In this document: piece by piece, positions 1-6,990 of the stretch
Position numbering within the stretch: position 1 is the stretch's first letter
Layout of the letters: each line of letters begins with the position of its first letter
Source: Spirochaetaceae bacterium
Lineage (GTDB): Bacteria > Spirochaetota > Spirochaetia > Treponematales > Breznakiellaceae
DNA: 12,781 bases
Direction of reading: 5' to 3'
NCBI GenBank assembly: GCA_031284645.1
Contig: JAITXS010000143.1
Span: 1-12,781, forward strand
Notes under the pieces: model-generated
Told to the model about the DNA's origin: nothing
Databases searched by the model: none
What the model saw: the letters and a program-made list of their open reading frames with translations, nothing else
Made by a program: the position numbers and the translations under genes

Positions 1-546
1 TGAAAACTCGTGTGAAACGCTTCCAGAGGTATATAATCAAAGTTTACGATGTTGATGGTGATGACATTGGGCAGGATTCGGTAATCGTCCCCTTCTGCCA
101 TTTTCTGTAAGTATTCCCGGCTCCAGTAGAACAGGGAACGTTTGCTCATATTGTGCAAGTTTTTAAGCTGTACCTCAATATTGATCTTCTCTCTCTTGTT
201 GGTCAGGGCACGCACATCAAGTATACATTCTCCCAGGGTTATGGGTAGAAAGGGGTATGGGGGTTTAGTTCTTACCAGAATTTTCCTACCCATTACCCAA
301 CTCCCCTTGCCCCCAGCTTCGGGGTATGGGTAGCGGATGTCTGATATGACTATACCCAATACCCCGAACCCTATTACCCTTACTTAATGTCCTGTTCTCA
401 AGGATTTCCACGGAGAGGAGTCTTTCTTTGCCCGGAGAAGAGAGTACGGCGTTTAAAAACGACAGGAGCTGTTCCTCATCGCCTTTTTCACCCAACAGTT
501 TTTTGAACAGATAATCGTTTAACGGATGAACGTACGCAGACTGGAA
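1..546 (-). pseudogene. Rpn-family recombination-promoting nuclease / PD-(D/E)XK transposase-like gene, broken
   Basis: Two minus-strand pieces of one gene are visible. The 5' piece (546 down to about 385) encodes an N-terminal stretch with LNDYLFKKLLGEKGDEE, then LSFLNAVL and EILENRTLS. The 3' piece (about 236 down to 1) encodes GECILDVRALTNK, then INIEVQLKN and KRSLFYWSREYL, and runs off the window. ILDVRA...NIEVQ is the nuclease core motif of this family (established knowledge). Between the pieces lies the repeat element at about 235-383. The two pieces are in different frames, and the 5' frame stops inside the repeat at 286-288. No ATG, GTG or TTG lies between the in-frame stop at 547-549 and the TTG at 493-495, so the native start also looks lost. 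Removing the repeat would join the motifs with only a few residues missing. Family assignment is strong. Calling it a pseudogene rests on the frame break and the missing start. Confidence 0.85.
235..383. repeat. MITE-like inverted-repeat element, copy A (inserted in the Rpn gene)
   Basis: About 150 bp of short G runs at the left end, C runs at the right end, and a central CCCC-AGCTTC-GGGG hairpin. The ends are imperfect terminal inverted repeats: AGGGTTATGGGTAG at the left resembles AGGGTAATAGGGTTC read inward from the right end. It shares ordered blocks with the second copy at about 11283-11424: TTACCAGAA (272-280), CCTACC (285-290), GCTTCGGG (316-323), ATGTCTGAT (337-345) and CCAATACCC (356-364). 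It encodes no protein. Boundaries are approximate, and I could not settle a target-site duplication. The interrupted host gene supports mobility (inference). Confidence 0.75.
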
Positions 547-575
547 CTAATGTCTTGTCTGTGTTATCTTAGAAT

Positions 576-614
576 AACTGAACCTCAAAAACCGGTAAAA
601 AATTCAGTTTGAGG
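576..614. promoter_or_regulatory. Interleaved inverted repeats in the luxS leader
   Basis: AACTGAA (576-582) is complementary to TTCAGTT (603-609), and the directly following CCTCAAA (583-589) is complementary to TTTGAGG (608-614). The order A-B-A'-B' means the two 7 bp stems cannot both form fully, because no loop bases are left to cross the stems. They could be alternative RNA folds or a protein-binding site. The Shine-Dalgarno of luxS (641-645) lies downstream and is not directly covered. No known riboswitch class was recognised, and this may be chance. Confidence 0.3.
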
Positions 615-650
615 AAGTATTCTGACATAAAGGAAGGGCGAGGAGAGATT

Positions 651-1127
651 ATGGAGAAAATCGCGAGTTTTCAGGTGGATCACCTGAGGTTGAAACCGGG
701 ACTTTATGTGTCCCGCAAGGATAAGTTCGGGACTACTATCCTGACTACCTTTGATATTCGTTTTAAAGAGCCAAATAAAGAGCCGGTGATTGATATTCCG
801 GCTTTACATACTATTGAGCATCTTGGAGCGACTTTTTTGCGTTCTCATCCGCAATGGAAGGATCGTATCGTTTATTTTGGCCCTATGGGTTGCAGAACCG
901 GCTTTTATGTGATCCTTGAAGGTGAGCTGACAAGCCGTGATGCCGCGCCGTTGTTGATCGAGCTCATGGACTGGATCGAAAAATTCGAAGGCCCGATTCC
1001 CGGCGCTCAGCCGGCTGAGTGCGGCAACTACAGCGAACAGAATCTTAATATGGCGAAATGGGAGGCATCACGTTACGGCAGGCTTTTAAAAAGCGCGAAG
1101 GACGAAAATTTGTACTATCCTGTTTAA
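651..1127 (+). CDS. luxS: S-ribosylhomocysteine lyase LuxS
   Basis: LuxS cleaves S-ribosylhomocysteine to homocysteine and the autoinducer-2 precursor DPD, in the cytoplasm, as part of the activated methyl cycle. The 158-residue product is of normal family length. All hallmark residues are present: the zinc motif HTIEH (H53, E56, H57), the catalytic cysteine in GPMGCRTGF (C81), and the third zinc ligand in ECGNY (C124). The ATG at 651 is chosen over an upstream in-frame TTG at 609 because AGGAG sits at 641-645 and because the encoded start (MEKIASFQVDHLRLKPG) matches where the family begins. It is the first gene of a likely operon. The next start codon lies 9 bases after its stop. No nucleosidase gene (pfs/mtnN) is in the window. 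Function is near certain; whether the organism uses AI-2 as a signal cannot be seen here. Confidence 0.97.
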   Translation: MEKIASFQVDHLRLKPGLYVSRKDKFGTTILTTFDIRFKEPNKEPVIDIPALHTIEHLGATFLRSHPQWKDRIVYFGPMGCRTGFYVILEGELTSRDAAPLLIELMDWIEKFEGPIPGAQPAECGNYSEQNLNMAKWEASRYGRLLKSAKDENLYYPV

Positions 1128-1136
1128 CGGTGTTTG

Positions 1137-2639
1137 ATGTCTTTTAAATCCTCATTGGCGTTCTCAATCCTGCTTGCACTTGTTCCGCCTGTATTATTTT
1201 TAGTGTTTTATAATAATACCGGAGGAAGGCAGTCTCCGCCTCCGTACGTGACACTTGTCCTTGATGAACGTGTCAATGAGAGAAATGTCACGAGCTTACT
1301 TAACAAGCATAATATAAAACATTTTATTTCAGAATCCACAACGAAGGTTTTTTTAAACGATTTTGACAGCATAAAAGAGGTGAGCCTTGACGAATACACC
1401 CAAAGACTCGAGCCTTTTGATCCGCGTAACGACGGGTATGCGGCGAAAGTCCGATCGATTTTTGTCGCGGAGGGTCTGCGGCGTATCTTTATCCCGAACC
1501 GTGACTTGAACGGATTTGGTGCCTCTCCTGAAAAAAAAATTGTCGAAGCATTGGAAGGTACGGAATATAAAGCCATTGATATTCAATCTCGGCGGCACAA
1601 CAATACGATTGCCTTTATCCTGTTTGGTTTCGCGGCTTTTCTTATGGTTGTTACCGCAAGAAAAAACGCGATAGATAGTCATAATCCGTTTAAATTATGG
1701 TATATTCTTGCTGTGCTGCCATCTCTGGCGCTTCTTGTTCCCGCCGGGTCCCCGGGTTTTGCCTTGGCCGCCGTAAGTCTGGCGCTTTTTCAAAGCACGC
1801 AAGGAACGCTCCTTAGTTTTCTCATTACTTTGCGTTATAAACAAGGGGGGCCCTTTGCAGAAAAAGACCTTCAAACGAAAGATAGAAGCCATCCTCTTGA
1901 TATAAAGCGGATACTGCTGGACGCTTTTCTTCCTGACTTGCCGCTTATTATCCCCCTTACGTTTCTTTTTATTGTGATTTGCCTGATCGGAGAGATATCC
2001 TTCGCACGAGCTGCCTGTTTCAGCCTCTTTTTATTTTTATCTTTTTTCTCAATGAGTTTTGCCGAATCGCGGCGCGGAAAAGTGACGCGCCATATTCCCT
2101 TTGTGTTTATCCCGATACGCTTAAATACACAAAAAAAATACCCCCTCCTGCCTGCTCCGTTTATAGCGGCATTTATTATTCAAATTATCGTGTCTTCATC
2201 CGGACAGACGGCGGTCATTGAGGATGGGCCTCTTGATTTTACCGTGTTTAACCAAGAGAATGTTTTGGTGAGCGAAACGGATTATAAAAAACATTTTGAA
2301 TTTCAAAAAAACTTTGCCCATAGAAATCTTAACACGAGTGAAACAAGCGATAAAGAAACCCTGCCTTATCTTCACTATAATTTGGGAGCGGATGGATTGA
2401 TATTATCCGCCGAGGCATATTATCAAAAAGATAACGATCCGATAAAACCGTGGACACTCGGTCCTCTTGTTGCCTTTCTTGGCGGCGGTGCTCCAAGCGG
2501 GGAAATCACGCTTGCAACGCGAGAAATTCCCGGCCCTCAGTCTTTGTTGACGGGATTTCTTGCTCTCTCTCTGTATATTCCTTATGCTTTCCTAAGGCAT
2601 AGAAAAAAAATACCTTTTCTGTTATATAATGATAAGTAG
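1137..2639 (+). CDS. Polytopic membrane protein of unknown function
   Basis: I do not recognise this 500-residue family. By eye it has about eight membrane helices near residues 7-25, 157-174, 187-204, 207-231, 264-284, 287-308, 337-353 and 468-486. The charge pattern (RK after helix 2, KR-rich loops at 232-263 and 310-336, RHRKK at the C-terminus) puts both ends inside. It leaves two sizeable domains outside, at residues 26-155 and 354-467. The ATG at 1137 has no good Shine-Dalgarno and is probably coupled to luxS, which stops 9 bases upstream. A TTG at 1134 is an alternative that adds one residue. It ends 8 bases before rnfC, so it is probably co-expressed with the Rnf-like genes and may be an extra subunit or assembly partner (inference). 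No cofactor or catalytic motif is visible. Confidence 0.9.
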   Translation: MSFKSSLAFSILLALVPPVLFLVFYNNTGGRQSPPPYVTLVLDERVNERNVTSLLNKHNIKHFISESTTKVFLNDFDSIKEVSLDEYTQRLEPFDPRNDGYAAKVRSIFVAEGLRRIFIPNRDLNGFGASPEKKIVEALEGTEYKAIDIQSRRHNNTIAFILFGFAAFLMVVTARKNAIDSHNPFKLWYILAVLPSLALLVPAGSPGFALAAVSLALFQSTQGTLLSFLITLRYKQGGPFAEKDLQTKDRSHPLDIKRILLDAFLPDLPLIIPLTFLFIVICLIGEISFARAACFSLFLFLSFFSMSFAESRRGKVTRHIPFVFIPIRLNTQKKYPLLPAPFIAAFIIQIIVSSSGQTAVIEDGPLDFTVFNQENVLVSETDYKKHFEFQKNFAHRNLNTSETSDKETLPYLHYNLGADGLILSAEAYYQKDNDPIKPWTLGPLVAFLGGGAPSGEITLATREIPGPQSLLTGFLALSLYIPYAFLRHRKKIPFLLYNDK

Positions 2640-2647
2640 GCGGCAGC

Positions 2648-4096
2648 GTGAAAGTTTATTCGTTTCCCCACGGCGGGATTTTATTTGATGATCCTTATGC
2701 TCCTTCCCGCGAAGGCAGCGTTCTCTCTTTTCTGCCCTGGCTTGTGGTAATACCTTTTATGCAAGACAACGGCAATATGTCCTCTCCGGTGGTACATTCC
2801 GGGGAGAAGGTACATGAGGGTATGTTGATAGGTGAAGCCCGGGGAGAAGACTCGGTAAATCTGCATAGCTCTATTCCCGGAAATGTTCTAAGGACAGTGT
2901 CTTGGGATATTGAGGATATATCAAGTATGATTAGCTGCCAGGGATTATTGATAAAGCTCGGGGGAGCGTTCGATAAGCTTGGCAAAGTGGCAAAAGAACA
3001 ACAGTGGCTGGGTCTTTCTGCGCGGGAATTGCAGCATATTATTTCTGATTATGGGATTGTTGAAATGGAGGATTCCGGCAGGCCGCTTTCCGCCGTTATC
3101 GCACCGTACGAGGATTTAGGGCCTCCGCTTTCACTTGTTGTCCGTTGCGTTTTTGATGATGCATGGCTTGTTGCCGATTATGTTTTATGCAAAGAACGTC
3201 TTGATGAGCTTGCCGAAGGCGCGTTTATCGCGGCAAAAATGGTAAAAGCAGAGAAAATAATCCTTGCGGTGTCGGCTCCGGAAAGAAAGCTCGGCGAAGA
3301 GATCCTTGCCGCGATGCATCGTTTCTTGCGCGAAAATTCGATACACGGTATTGCCCCCCTGCTTGTCCTGGTCGGCTCCCGATACCCGCAGCGGCACCAG
3401 CGTGAGTTGGAAATAGTCCTTCGCCGTTTTGAAAAAAAAGAAAAAGAACAATTCGGGCCTTTTATTTATATGGGGCCGGCAACAATATGCGCGGTTTATG
3501 ATGCGGTAAAATATCGAAAACCAATTCTGGACCGCTATCTGGCTGTCGGCGGATCGGCACTTGCCCGTCCTGCGGTTTTAAAAGTCCGAATCGGTAGCAG
3601 ATTAAAACAGGTTTTTGAGGAATGTGGAGGCTTTATTTCGAATCCCAAGCGCATAGCAATCGGTTCGCCTTTTCTTGGCCGCGCTATTTCAAGCATGGAT
3701 GAGCCTGTTATGCCCTATACCTCCGCAGTGTTTGCCGTTGCCGACAATGATAGTATCCTGAACTCGAACCCGCGGGTTCTTAGTATGCGCTCAATGTATC
3801 GCCATACGGATTTAAATAGCGAAAAAATGCCCTACGCTTCTGCAGTGCAATGTATCTGCTGCGGTGAATGTCGTACTGTCTGTCCGGTGGGCTTGGACCC
3901 TGAAAAACTCTATAAAAAAATCGTGGAAAACGAAATTGACGAGAAGATCAAATCACTCGCGATGAAATGTCACGGCTGTGGTTGCTGTGCGCTCGTGTGT
4001 CCTTCTTTTCTACCGCTCTCCCAGTGTATCGTTACCGTGATTCCGGTAACTGAACGTGATTCCCCCTTGAACATCCAGGATCAGGAGGAAAACTGA
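2648..4096 (+). CDS. rnfC: RnfC-like subunit, FMN/NADH site degenerate
   Basis: RnfC is the soluble NADH/FMN/Fe-S subunit of the Rnf ferredoxin:NAD+ oxidoreductase. The 482-residue product keeps the family layout. It has an N-terminal PHGGI motif, a barrel-sandwich domain with PVVHSGEKVHEGMLIGE (residues 47-63), a central region with SRYPQRHQRELE (244-255) where the family has KYPQG..KQL, and two 4Fe-4S motifs: C402, C405, C408, C412 and C441, C444, C447, C451. Where the family has the FMN/NADH loop (G-x-G-G-x-G/T-F-P-T), this protein reads GIVEMEDSGRPLSAV (136-150), without the glycines or FPT. NGAECEPYLTADHRLM is likewise replaced by VRCVFDDAWLVADYVL. It probably cannot bind FMN or NADH normally (inference). 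The start is GTG, 8 bases after the preceding gene. The next gene overlaps the stop by one base. Confidence 0.9.
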   Translation: MKVYSFPHGGILFDDPYAPSREGSVLSFLPWLVVIPFMQDNGNMSSPVVHSGEKVHEGMLIGEARGEDSVNLHSSIPGNVLRTVSWDIEDISSMISCQGLLIKLGGAFDKLGKVAKEQQWLGLSARELQHIISDYGIVEMEDSGRPLSAVIAPYEDLGPPLSLVVRCVFDDAWLVADYVLCKERLDELAEGAFIAAKMVKAEKIILAVSAPERKLGEEILAAMHRFLRENSIHGIAPLLVLVGSRYPQRHQRELEIVLRRFEKKEKEQFGPFIYMGPATICAVYDAVKYRKPILDRYLAVGGSALARPAVLKVRIGSRLKQVFEECGGFISNPKRIAIGSPFLGRAISSMDEPVMPYTSAVFAVADNDSILNSNPRVLSMRSMYRHTDLNSEKMPYASAVQCICCGECRTVCPVGLDPEKLYKKIVENEIDEKIKSLAMKCHGCGCCALVCPSFLPLSQCIVTVIPVTERDSPLNIQDQEEN

Positions 4097-5193
4097 TGGC
4101 ACTACGGGCTAAAACACTCTATAACCGGCCTTTGGTTAATTTCTCCCGCTCAACGCCTGAACGTTTGATTCTTGTCTGCATCTGCGCGTTGCTGGCAATC
4201 GGGCAATCGGCTATTACTGATCGGGGAGCCTCTCTTATAGTCGCGCTCTCAGCGCTTTTCGGGGCGGTCGCGGCAGAGTTATGTTTGAATTATGCGCGAA
4301 GGAAGCCGGGCCTGCATGATTGCAGTTCCTTTGCCACGGCCTTGATCCTGGCGCTTCTTATGCCGAATACTATCAATCCCCTTATCGCCGGTGCGGCGGC
4401 GGTATTTGCCATTGCGGTCGTCAAGGGGAGTTTCGGCGGCTTCGGTTTGAACTGGCTGAATCCCGCAATCGGCGGCTGGCTTTTTGCCCGTTTTTCATGG
4501 GGCGGGGCCTTTAATCAAGCTATGGAAAATTCCCCATTTACCTTTCTCTCAAACCTGATAAAGGCAAACACCATCTCTTTTGATTCAAGCCCGCTTTCAA
4601 TACTCAATGCAAACGGGTTTGGCGTGCGGAACGGAAACCGTATAACATCGTTTTTAAATGATACGGTATTTTCAGTGTTCAACATTGAATTACCGGTAAA
4701 TTATTTTGATTTTTTTATCAATCCGGGTACGGGGATTATAGCGGACAGAGGGGTTTTCGGTCTGCTCCTTGGCTGCGCCGTGTTAATTGCCGCGAAAGCG
4801 AACCGTTTTGTCTTGTCGGTCATTTATCTTGCCGTCTATCTCTTCCTTCTCCGTTTTGCAGGCGTCTTCACCGGCGTTGGAGTATGGGGCTTTAGTGATA
4901 TGCTTTTCTGCCTCTTGAGCGGAAGTACGCTTACCGCTGCGTTTCTGCTGGTCGTGGAGCCGGTGAGCGCCCCTAAATCCGTTGCGGGGAGGATAGTCGC
5001 TGTCGTGCTCGCCGCCTCGCTTTCATTCCTTTTCCGTTATACCAAAATGGAAATCTTTGGGGCTGTCCTTGCTGTTGCCTGTATAAACACCGTCACGCCC
5101 TTTATCAGACTCATTGAAGAGCGTTTCTTCTACGAAAGCAGCTATTTCAAAAAATGGCGTCTGGTGATTTCTATCAGCAGGAGTGTGCGATGA
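4096..5193 (+). CDS. rnfD: RnfD-like membrane subunit
   Basis: This is a 365-residue polytopic membrane protein of the NqrB/RnfD family, which normally carries a covalent FMN in the Rnf ion pump. Family signatures are FATALILALLMPNTINP (79-95), VVKGSFGGFGLNWLNPAIGG (108-127) and LLSGSTLTAAFLLVVEPVSA (273-292), the last matching the LSGG..GAFFMATDPVTSP block. The flavinylation motif SGAT is not found. The equivalent place appears to be SFDSSPLS (161-168), where Thr is Ser and the Gly-Ala pair is lost. Covalent FMN is therefore doubtful, although serine attachment cannot be excluded. The ATG at 4096 overlaps the rnfC stop (TGATG) and has AGGAGG at 4083-4088. The 3' end overlaps rnfG by four bases. 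The fold assignment is solid; redox activity is uncertain. Confidence 0.9.
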   Translation: MALRAKTLYNRPLVNFSRSTPERLILVCICALLAIGQSAITDRGASLIVALSALFGAVAAELCLNYARRKPGLHDCSSFATALILALLMPNTINPLIAGAAAVFAIAVVKGSFGGFGLNWLNPAIGGWLFARFSWGGAFNQAMENSPFTFLSNLIKANTISFDSSPLSILNANGFGVRNGNRITSFLNDTVFSVFNIELPVNYFDFFINPGTGIIADRGVFGLLLGCAVLIAAKANRFVLSVIYLAVYLFLLRFAGVFTGVGVWGFSDMLFCLLSGSTLTAAFLLVVEPVSAPKSVAGRIVAVVLAASLSFLFRYTKMEIFGAVLAVACINTVTPFIRLIEERFFYESSYFKKWRLVISISRSVR

Positions 5194-5723
5194 GTCTTCC
5201 GGAGAAAAAAAATACCTTTTTTGACCATATAGATGTGATTCTTTCGCCGCTGAGCAATTTTTTTGCCCGTTTAAACACAAAATGGATTTTTGTACTTTGG
5301 TTCTGCCTTTTTTTTGTTTTTTCTGTTTTGCTTTGGGGACTGAGTACCTCACTCCGCACCGATGCGGAAATAAAAACAGCAAATAAAATTCTTACGGAAA
5401 GTAGGGAAACTCGTAAAATAAGAGAAGTGCTTTCTCCCTGGCTGCTTCCCGGAAAAGTAACGCAGGCCGGAAACTGGTATGTGTTAAACGATAATAATAT
5501 CGCGCTTATCTTTTCCGTGCCGATTGACGGTATTTTTGCTCCTTTCCTTGCGATCTTTGACGATAAAAACACTATTGACAAAATTTATCCATTAAGCAGA
5601 ACGGCGTCTCGTTATGCCGAAAAGACAAGTCCCGGTATTCTTGATATATGGACGGCCCGTATCACCCGTGCCGCGCTCCATTTAAATAAAGCGCGGCGTT
5701 CAGAGACGGCGGGGCGGTATTAA
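5190..5723 (+). CDS. rnfG: RnfG-like subunit lacking the flavinylation motif
   Basis: RnfG is normally a single-helix protein whose outside domain carries FMN on a Thr of a D-x-x-[ST]-G-A-T motif, attached by ApbE/Ftp. This 177-residue product has one membrane helix (about 31-51) followed by an extracytoplasmic domain, with VPIDGIFAPFLAIFDDKNTI (110-129) in the place of the GYGGPI..V.GID block. The C-terminal motif reads DIWTARITRAALHLNKA (152-168), against the family D-A-[IV]-[ST]-G-A-T-[IV]-[ST]-S-x-A. D152 and T155 remain, but G, A and the acceptor Thr are gone. The ATG at 5190 overlaps the rnfD stop and follows AGGAG (5179-5183); an upstream in-frame start at 5154 lies inside rnfD and is less likely. 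Identification rests on position plus partial motif match, so confidence is moderate. Confidence 0.75.
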   Translation: MSLPEKKNTFFDHIDVILSPLSNFFARLNTKWIFVLWFCLFFVFSVLLWGLSTSLRTDAEIKTANKILTESRETRKIREVLSPWLLPGKVTQAGNWYVLNDNNIALIFSVPIDGIFAPFLAIFDDKNTIDKIYPLSRTASRYAEKTSPGILDIWTARITRAALHLNKARRSETAGRY

Positions 5724-5750
5724 ATTGCTGTTATTAGTTAAGGAATAAGC

Positions 5751-6404
5751 ATGATACCATACAACCGAAGTTTTATAAGTTATCTCCGCTCGCCTTTTAC
5801 CTTGTTAAATGCCGCCGGAATAATTATTATCGCAAGCTCCCGATTAGCGTATGCGCTTATAAGCGTTTTGGCGATTATATGGGTGTATAGTCTTTCCGTT
5901 CTGATTACCAACGCCGCAAAAAACTGGTTCCCGAAAATCCTTAACAATTTACTTTCCGTCTTCCTTTTTTCCCTGCTTGCCGGTATATTTTATCTTTTTG
6001 TGTATATTCTTAATCCTTTTTTGGCCCGGGAAGTGAGTTTGTTAATCGCACTGGTTCCGACTCTCTGCTTCGCGAGCGGAATATGTCTTCGTGCTGAAAA
6101 TCATGCGGCTCACGAGGCTTTATACCTCGCGTTTTATGAATCTTTGGGAATTGGTGTTTTTATCATTGCGCTTTCCTTAATACGGGAACCGCTCGGATAC
6201 GGTTCGCTTTCCGTGCCCGGAAGTCTTTATGCCGTGTATGAATTATTTCATCTGGATATGATTTTCCCGATTCCGCTTGAGATAATGGCGGGTTCCACCG
6301 GTGCGTTACTCCTTCTTGGATATATTTTTATCATCTTAAGAATGGTTACGATACATTCAGAGAAAATCGATCGGCAAAAAAAAACCAAGGCGGAGGAAAA
6401 ATGA
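5751..6404 (+). CDS. rnfE: RnfE-like membrane subunit, Fe-S cysteines not conserved
   Basis: RnfE pairs with RnfA as pseudo-symmetric six-helix proteins holding a [2Fe-2S] cluster in the membrane through two cysteines each. The 217-residue product has the expected hydrophobic profile plus a charged C-terminal tail. VPTLCFASGICLRAENHAA (102-120) aligns without gaps to the family IPLIVVNCIILGRAEAFA, and ESLGIGVFIIALSLIREPLG (130-149) to the LG.GFTLALTLLGAIREILG block. The conserved Cys of NC[AI] falls on S109, and the N-terminal LG.CP cysteine falls in AAGIIIIASS (21-30), which has none. The only cysteines are C106 and C112, so one might substitute, but the N-terminal ligand is clearly absent. 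AAGGA at 5740-5744 supports the start. The rnfA start overlaps its stop by four bases. Confidence 0.85.
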   Translation: MIPYNRSFISYLRSPFTLLNAAGIIIIASSRLAYALISVLAIIWVYSLSVLITNAAKNWFPKILNNLLSVFLFSLLAGIFYLFVYILNPFLAREVSLLIALVPTLCFASGICLRAENHAAHEALYLAFYESLGIGVFIIALSLIREPLGYGSLSVPGSLYAVYELFHLDMIFPIPLEIMAGSTGALLLLGYIFIILRMVTIHSEKIDRQKKTKAEEK

Positions 6405-6988
6405 ACGCTTCATTATCGTTATTAGTTTTATCAGGTTTGTTCTTGAACCTTCCCCTGCAGCTGGGATTGGGTATAAAAGAAATATGGCGGGAACGCAACC
6501 GGCCGTTTTATATCCCTTTTTTTGAATGTCTTGTCCTTTTTTTATCAATCATCATCCAGTGGCTGCTTTTTTCGTTTATTTTTTCCCCGCTTAATTTAGG
6601 TTTTCTTAAATACTTTTTCATTTTTCCTTTGAGCACAGGAATATCCACCGGGTTTGAGCTTGTGTTTTCTTTGCTCTCTCCGCAATCCGCCGGAAAACAC
6701 GGAAAGATTTTTTCATTTTCAGCTCTTTCGGGACTTTCTATTGCTGCCGTTTTGCTTGTTCTCTTTTTAGCCGATACAGTGGGAGATGCATTGATCCTTG
6801 ATCTCGGCTTTTCCGCCGGTGTATATATTTCGATGATAATTCTTAAAGCCATCAGAATTCGTATCTCTGATGAAAAGAAAAACCCGTTTTTTTCAGGGAT
6901 TCCGCTTTTGTTTATCTCAATGGGACTGCTTTCTCTTGTCTGGACCTCAGCCGCGATAATCTATTTAAGCACACAAGGAATATTTTAA
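6401..6988 (+). CDS. rnfA: RnfA-like membrane subunit, both Fe-S cysteines missing
   Basis: This 195-residue hydrophobic protein matches RnfA in length, helix pattern and C-terminal block: NPFFSGIPLLFISMGLLSLV (161-180) resembles the family P.PF.GLPI.LI.AGLMSLAF. The N-terminal LGICPFLG motif reads LGIKEIWR (23-30), with Lys26 where the cluster-binding Cys should be. The second motif (TTNCAVLG) falls in SFSALSGLSIAAVL (105-118), again without Cys. The only cysteine in the protein is C43, in an unrelated place, so a standard [2Fe-2S] site is impossible on this side. GGAGG at 6392-6396 gives a good ribosome site for the ATG at 6401, which overlaps rnfE by ATGA. In typical clusters rnfB follows; here a GH57-like gene starts two bases after the stop. 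Confidence 0.82.
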   Translation: MNASLSLLVLSGLFLNLPLQLGLGIKEIWRERNRPFYIPFFECLVLFLSIIIQWLLFSFIFSPLNLGFLKYFFIFPLSTGISTGFELVFSLLSPQSAGKHGKIFSFSALSGLSIAAVLLVLFLADTVGDALILDLGFSAGVYISMIILKAIRIRISDEKKNPFFSGIPLLFISMGLLSLVWTSAAIIYLSTQGIF

Positions 6989-6990
6989 GG

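Noticed and set aside
142..333. Short plus-strand protein over the pseudogene and repeat
   Set aside because: It reads across the antisense of conserved Rpn motifs and into the repeat, with low-complexity composition.
235..383. CRISPR array or tandem repeat reading of the G/C-run region
   Set aside because: There are no equal-length repeats with spacers; the pattern is inverted ends plus a central hairpin.
576..614. H-type pseudoknot riboswitch (preQ1- or SAM-II-like)
   Set aside because: The stems abut with no loop bases left to cross them, so both cannot form together, and no class-specific consensus is visible. Kept only as a low-confidence regulatory site.
609..650. N-terminal extension of luxS from a TTG at 609
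   Set aside because: No ribosome site precedes it, the extension has no counterpart in LuxS, and AGGAG at 641-645 fits the ATG at 651.
1208..1682. Minus-strand open frames inside the unknown membrane protein gene
   Set aside because: Antisense shadows with no ribosome site, no recognisable motif, and fully inside a coherent plus-strand gene.
5154..5189. Longer rnfG start inside rnfD
   Set aside because: It would overlap rnfD by 40 bases and lacks a ribosome site; the ATGA overlap at 5190 with AGGAG fits the operon pattern.
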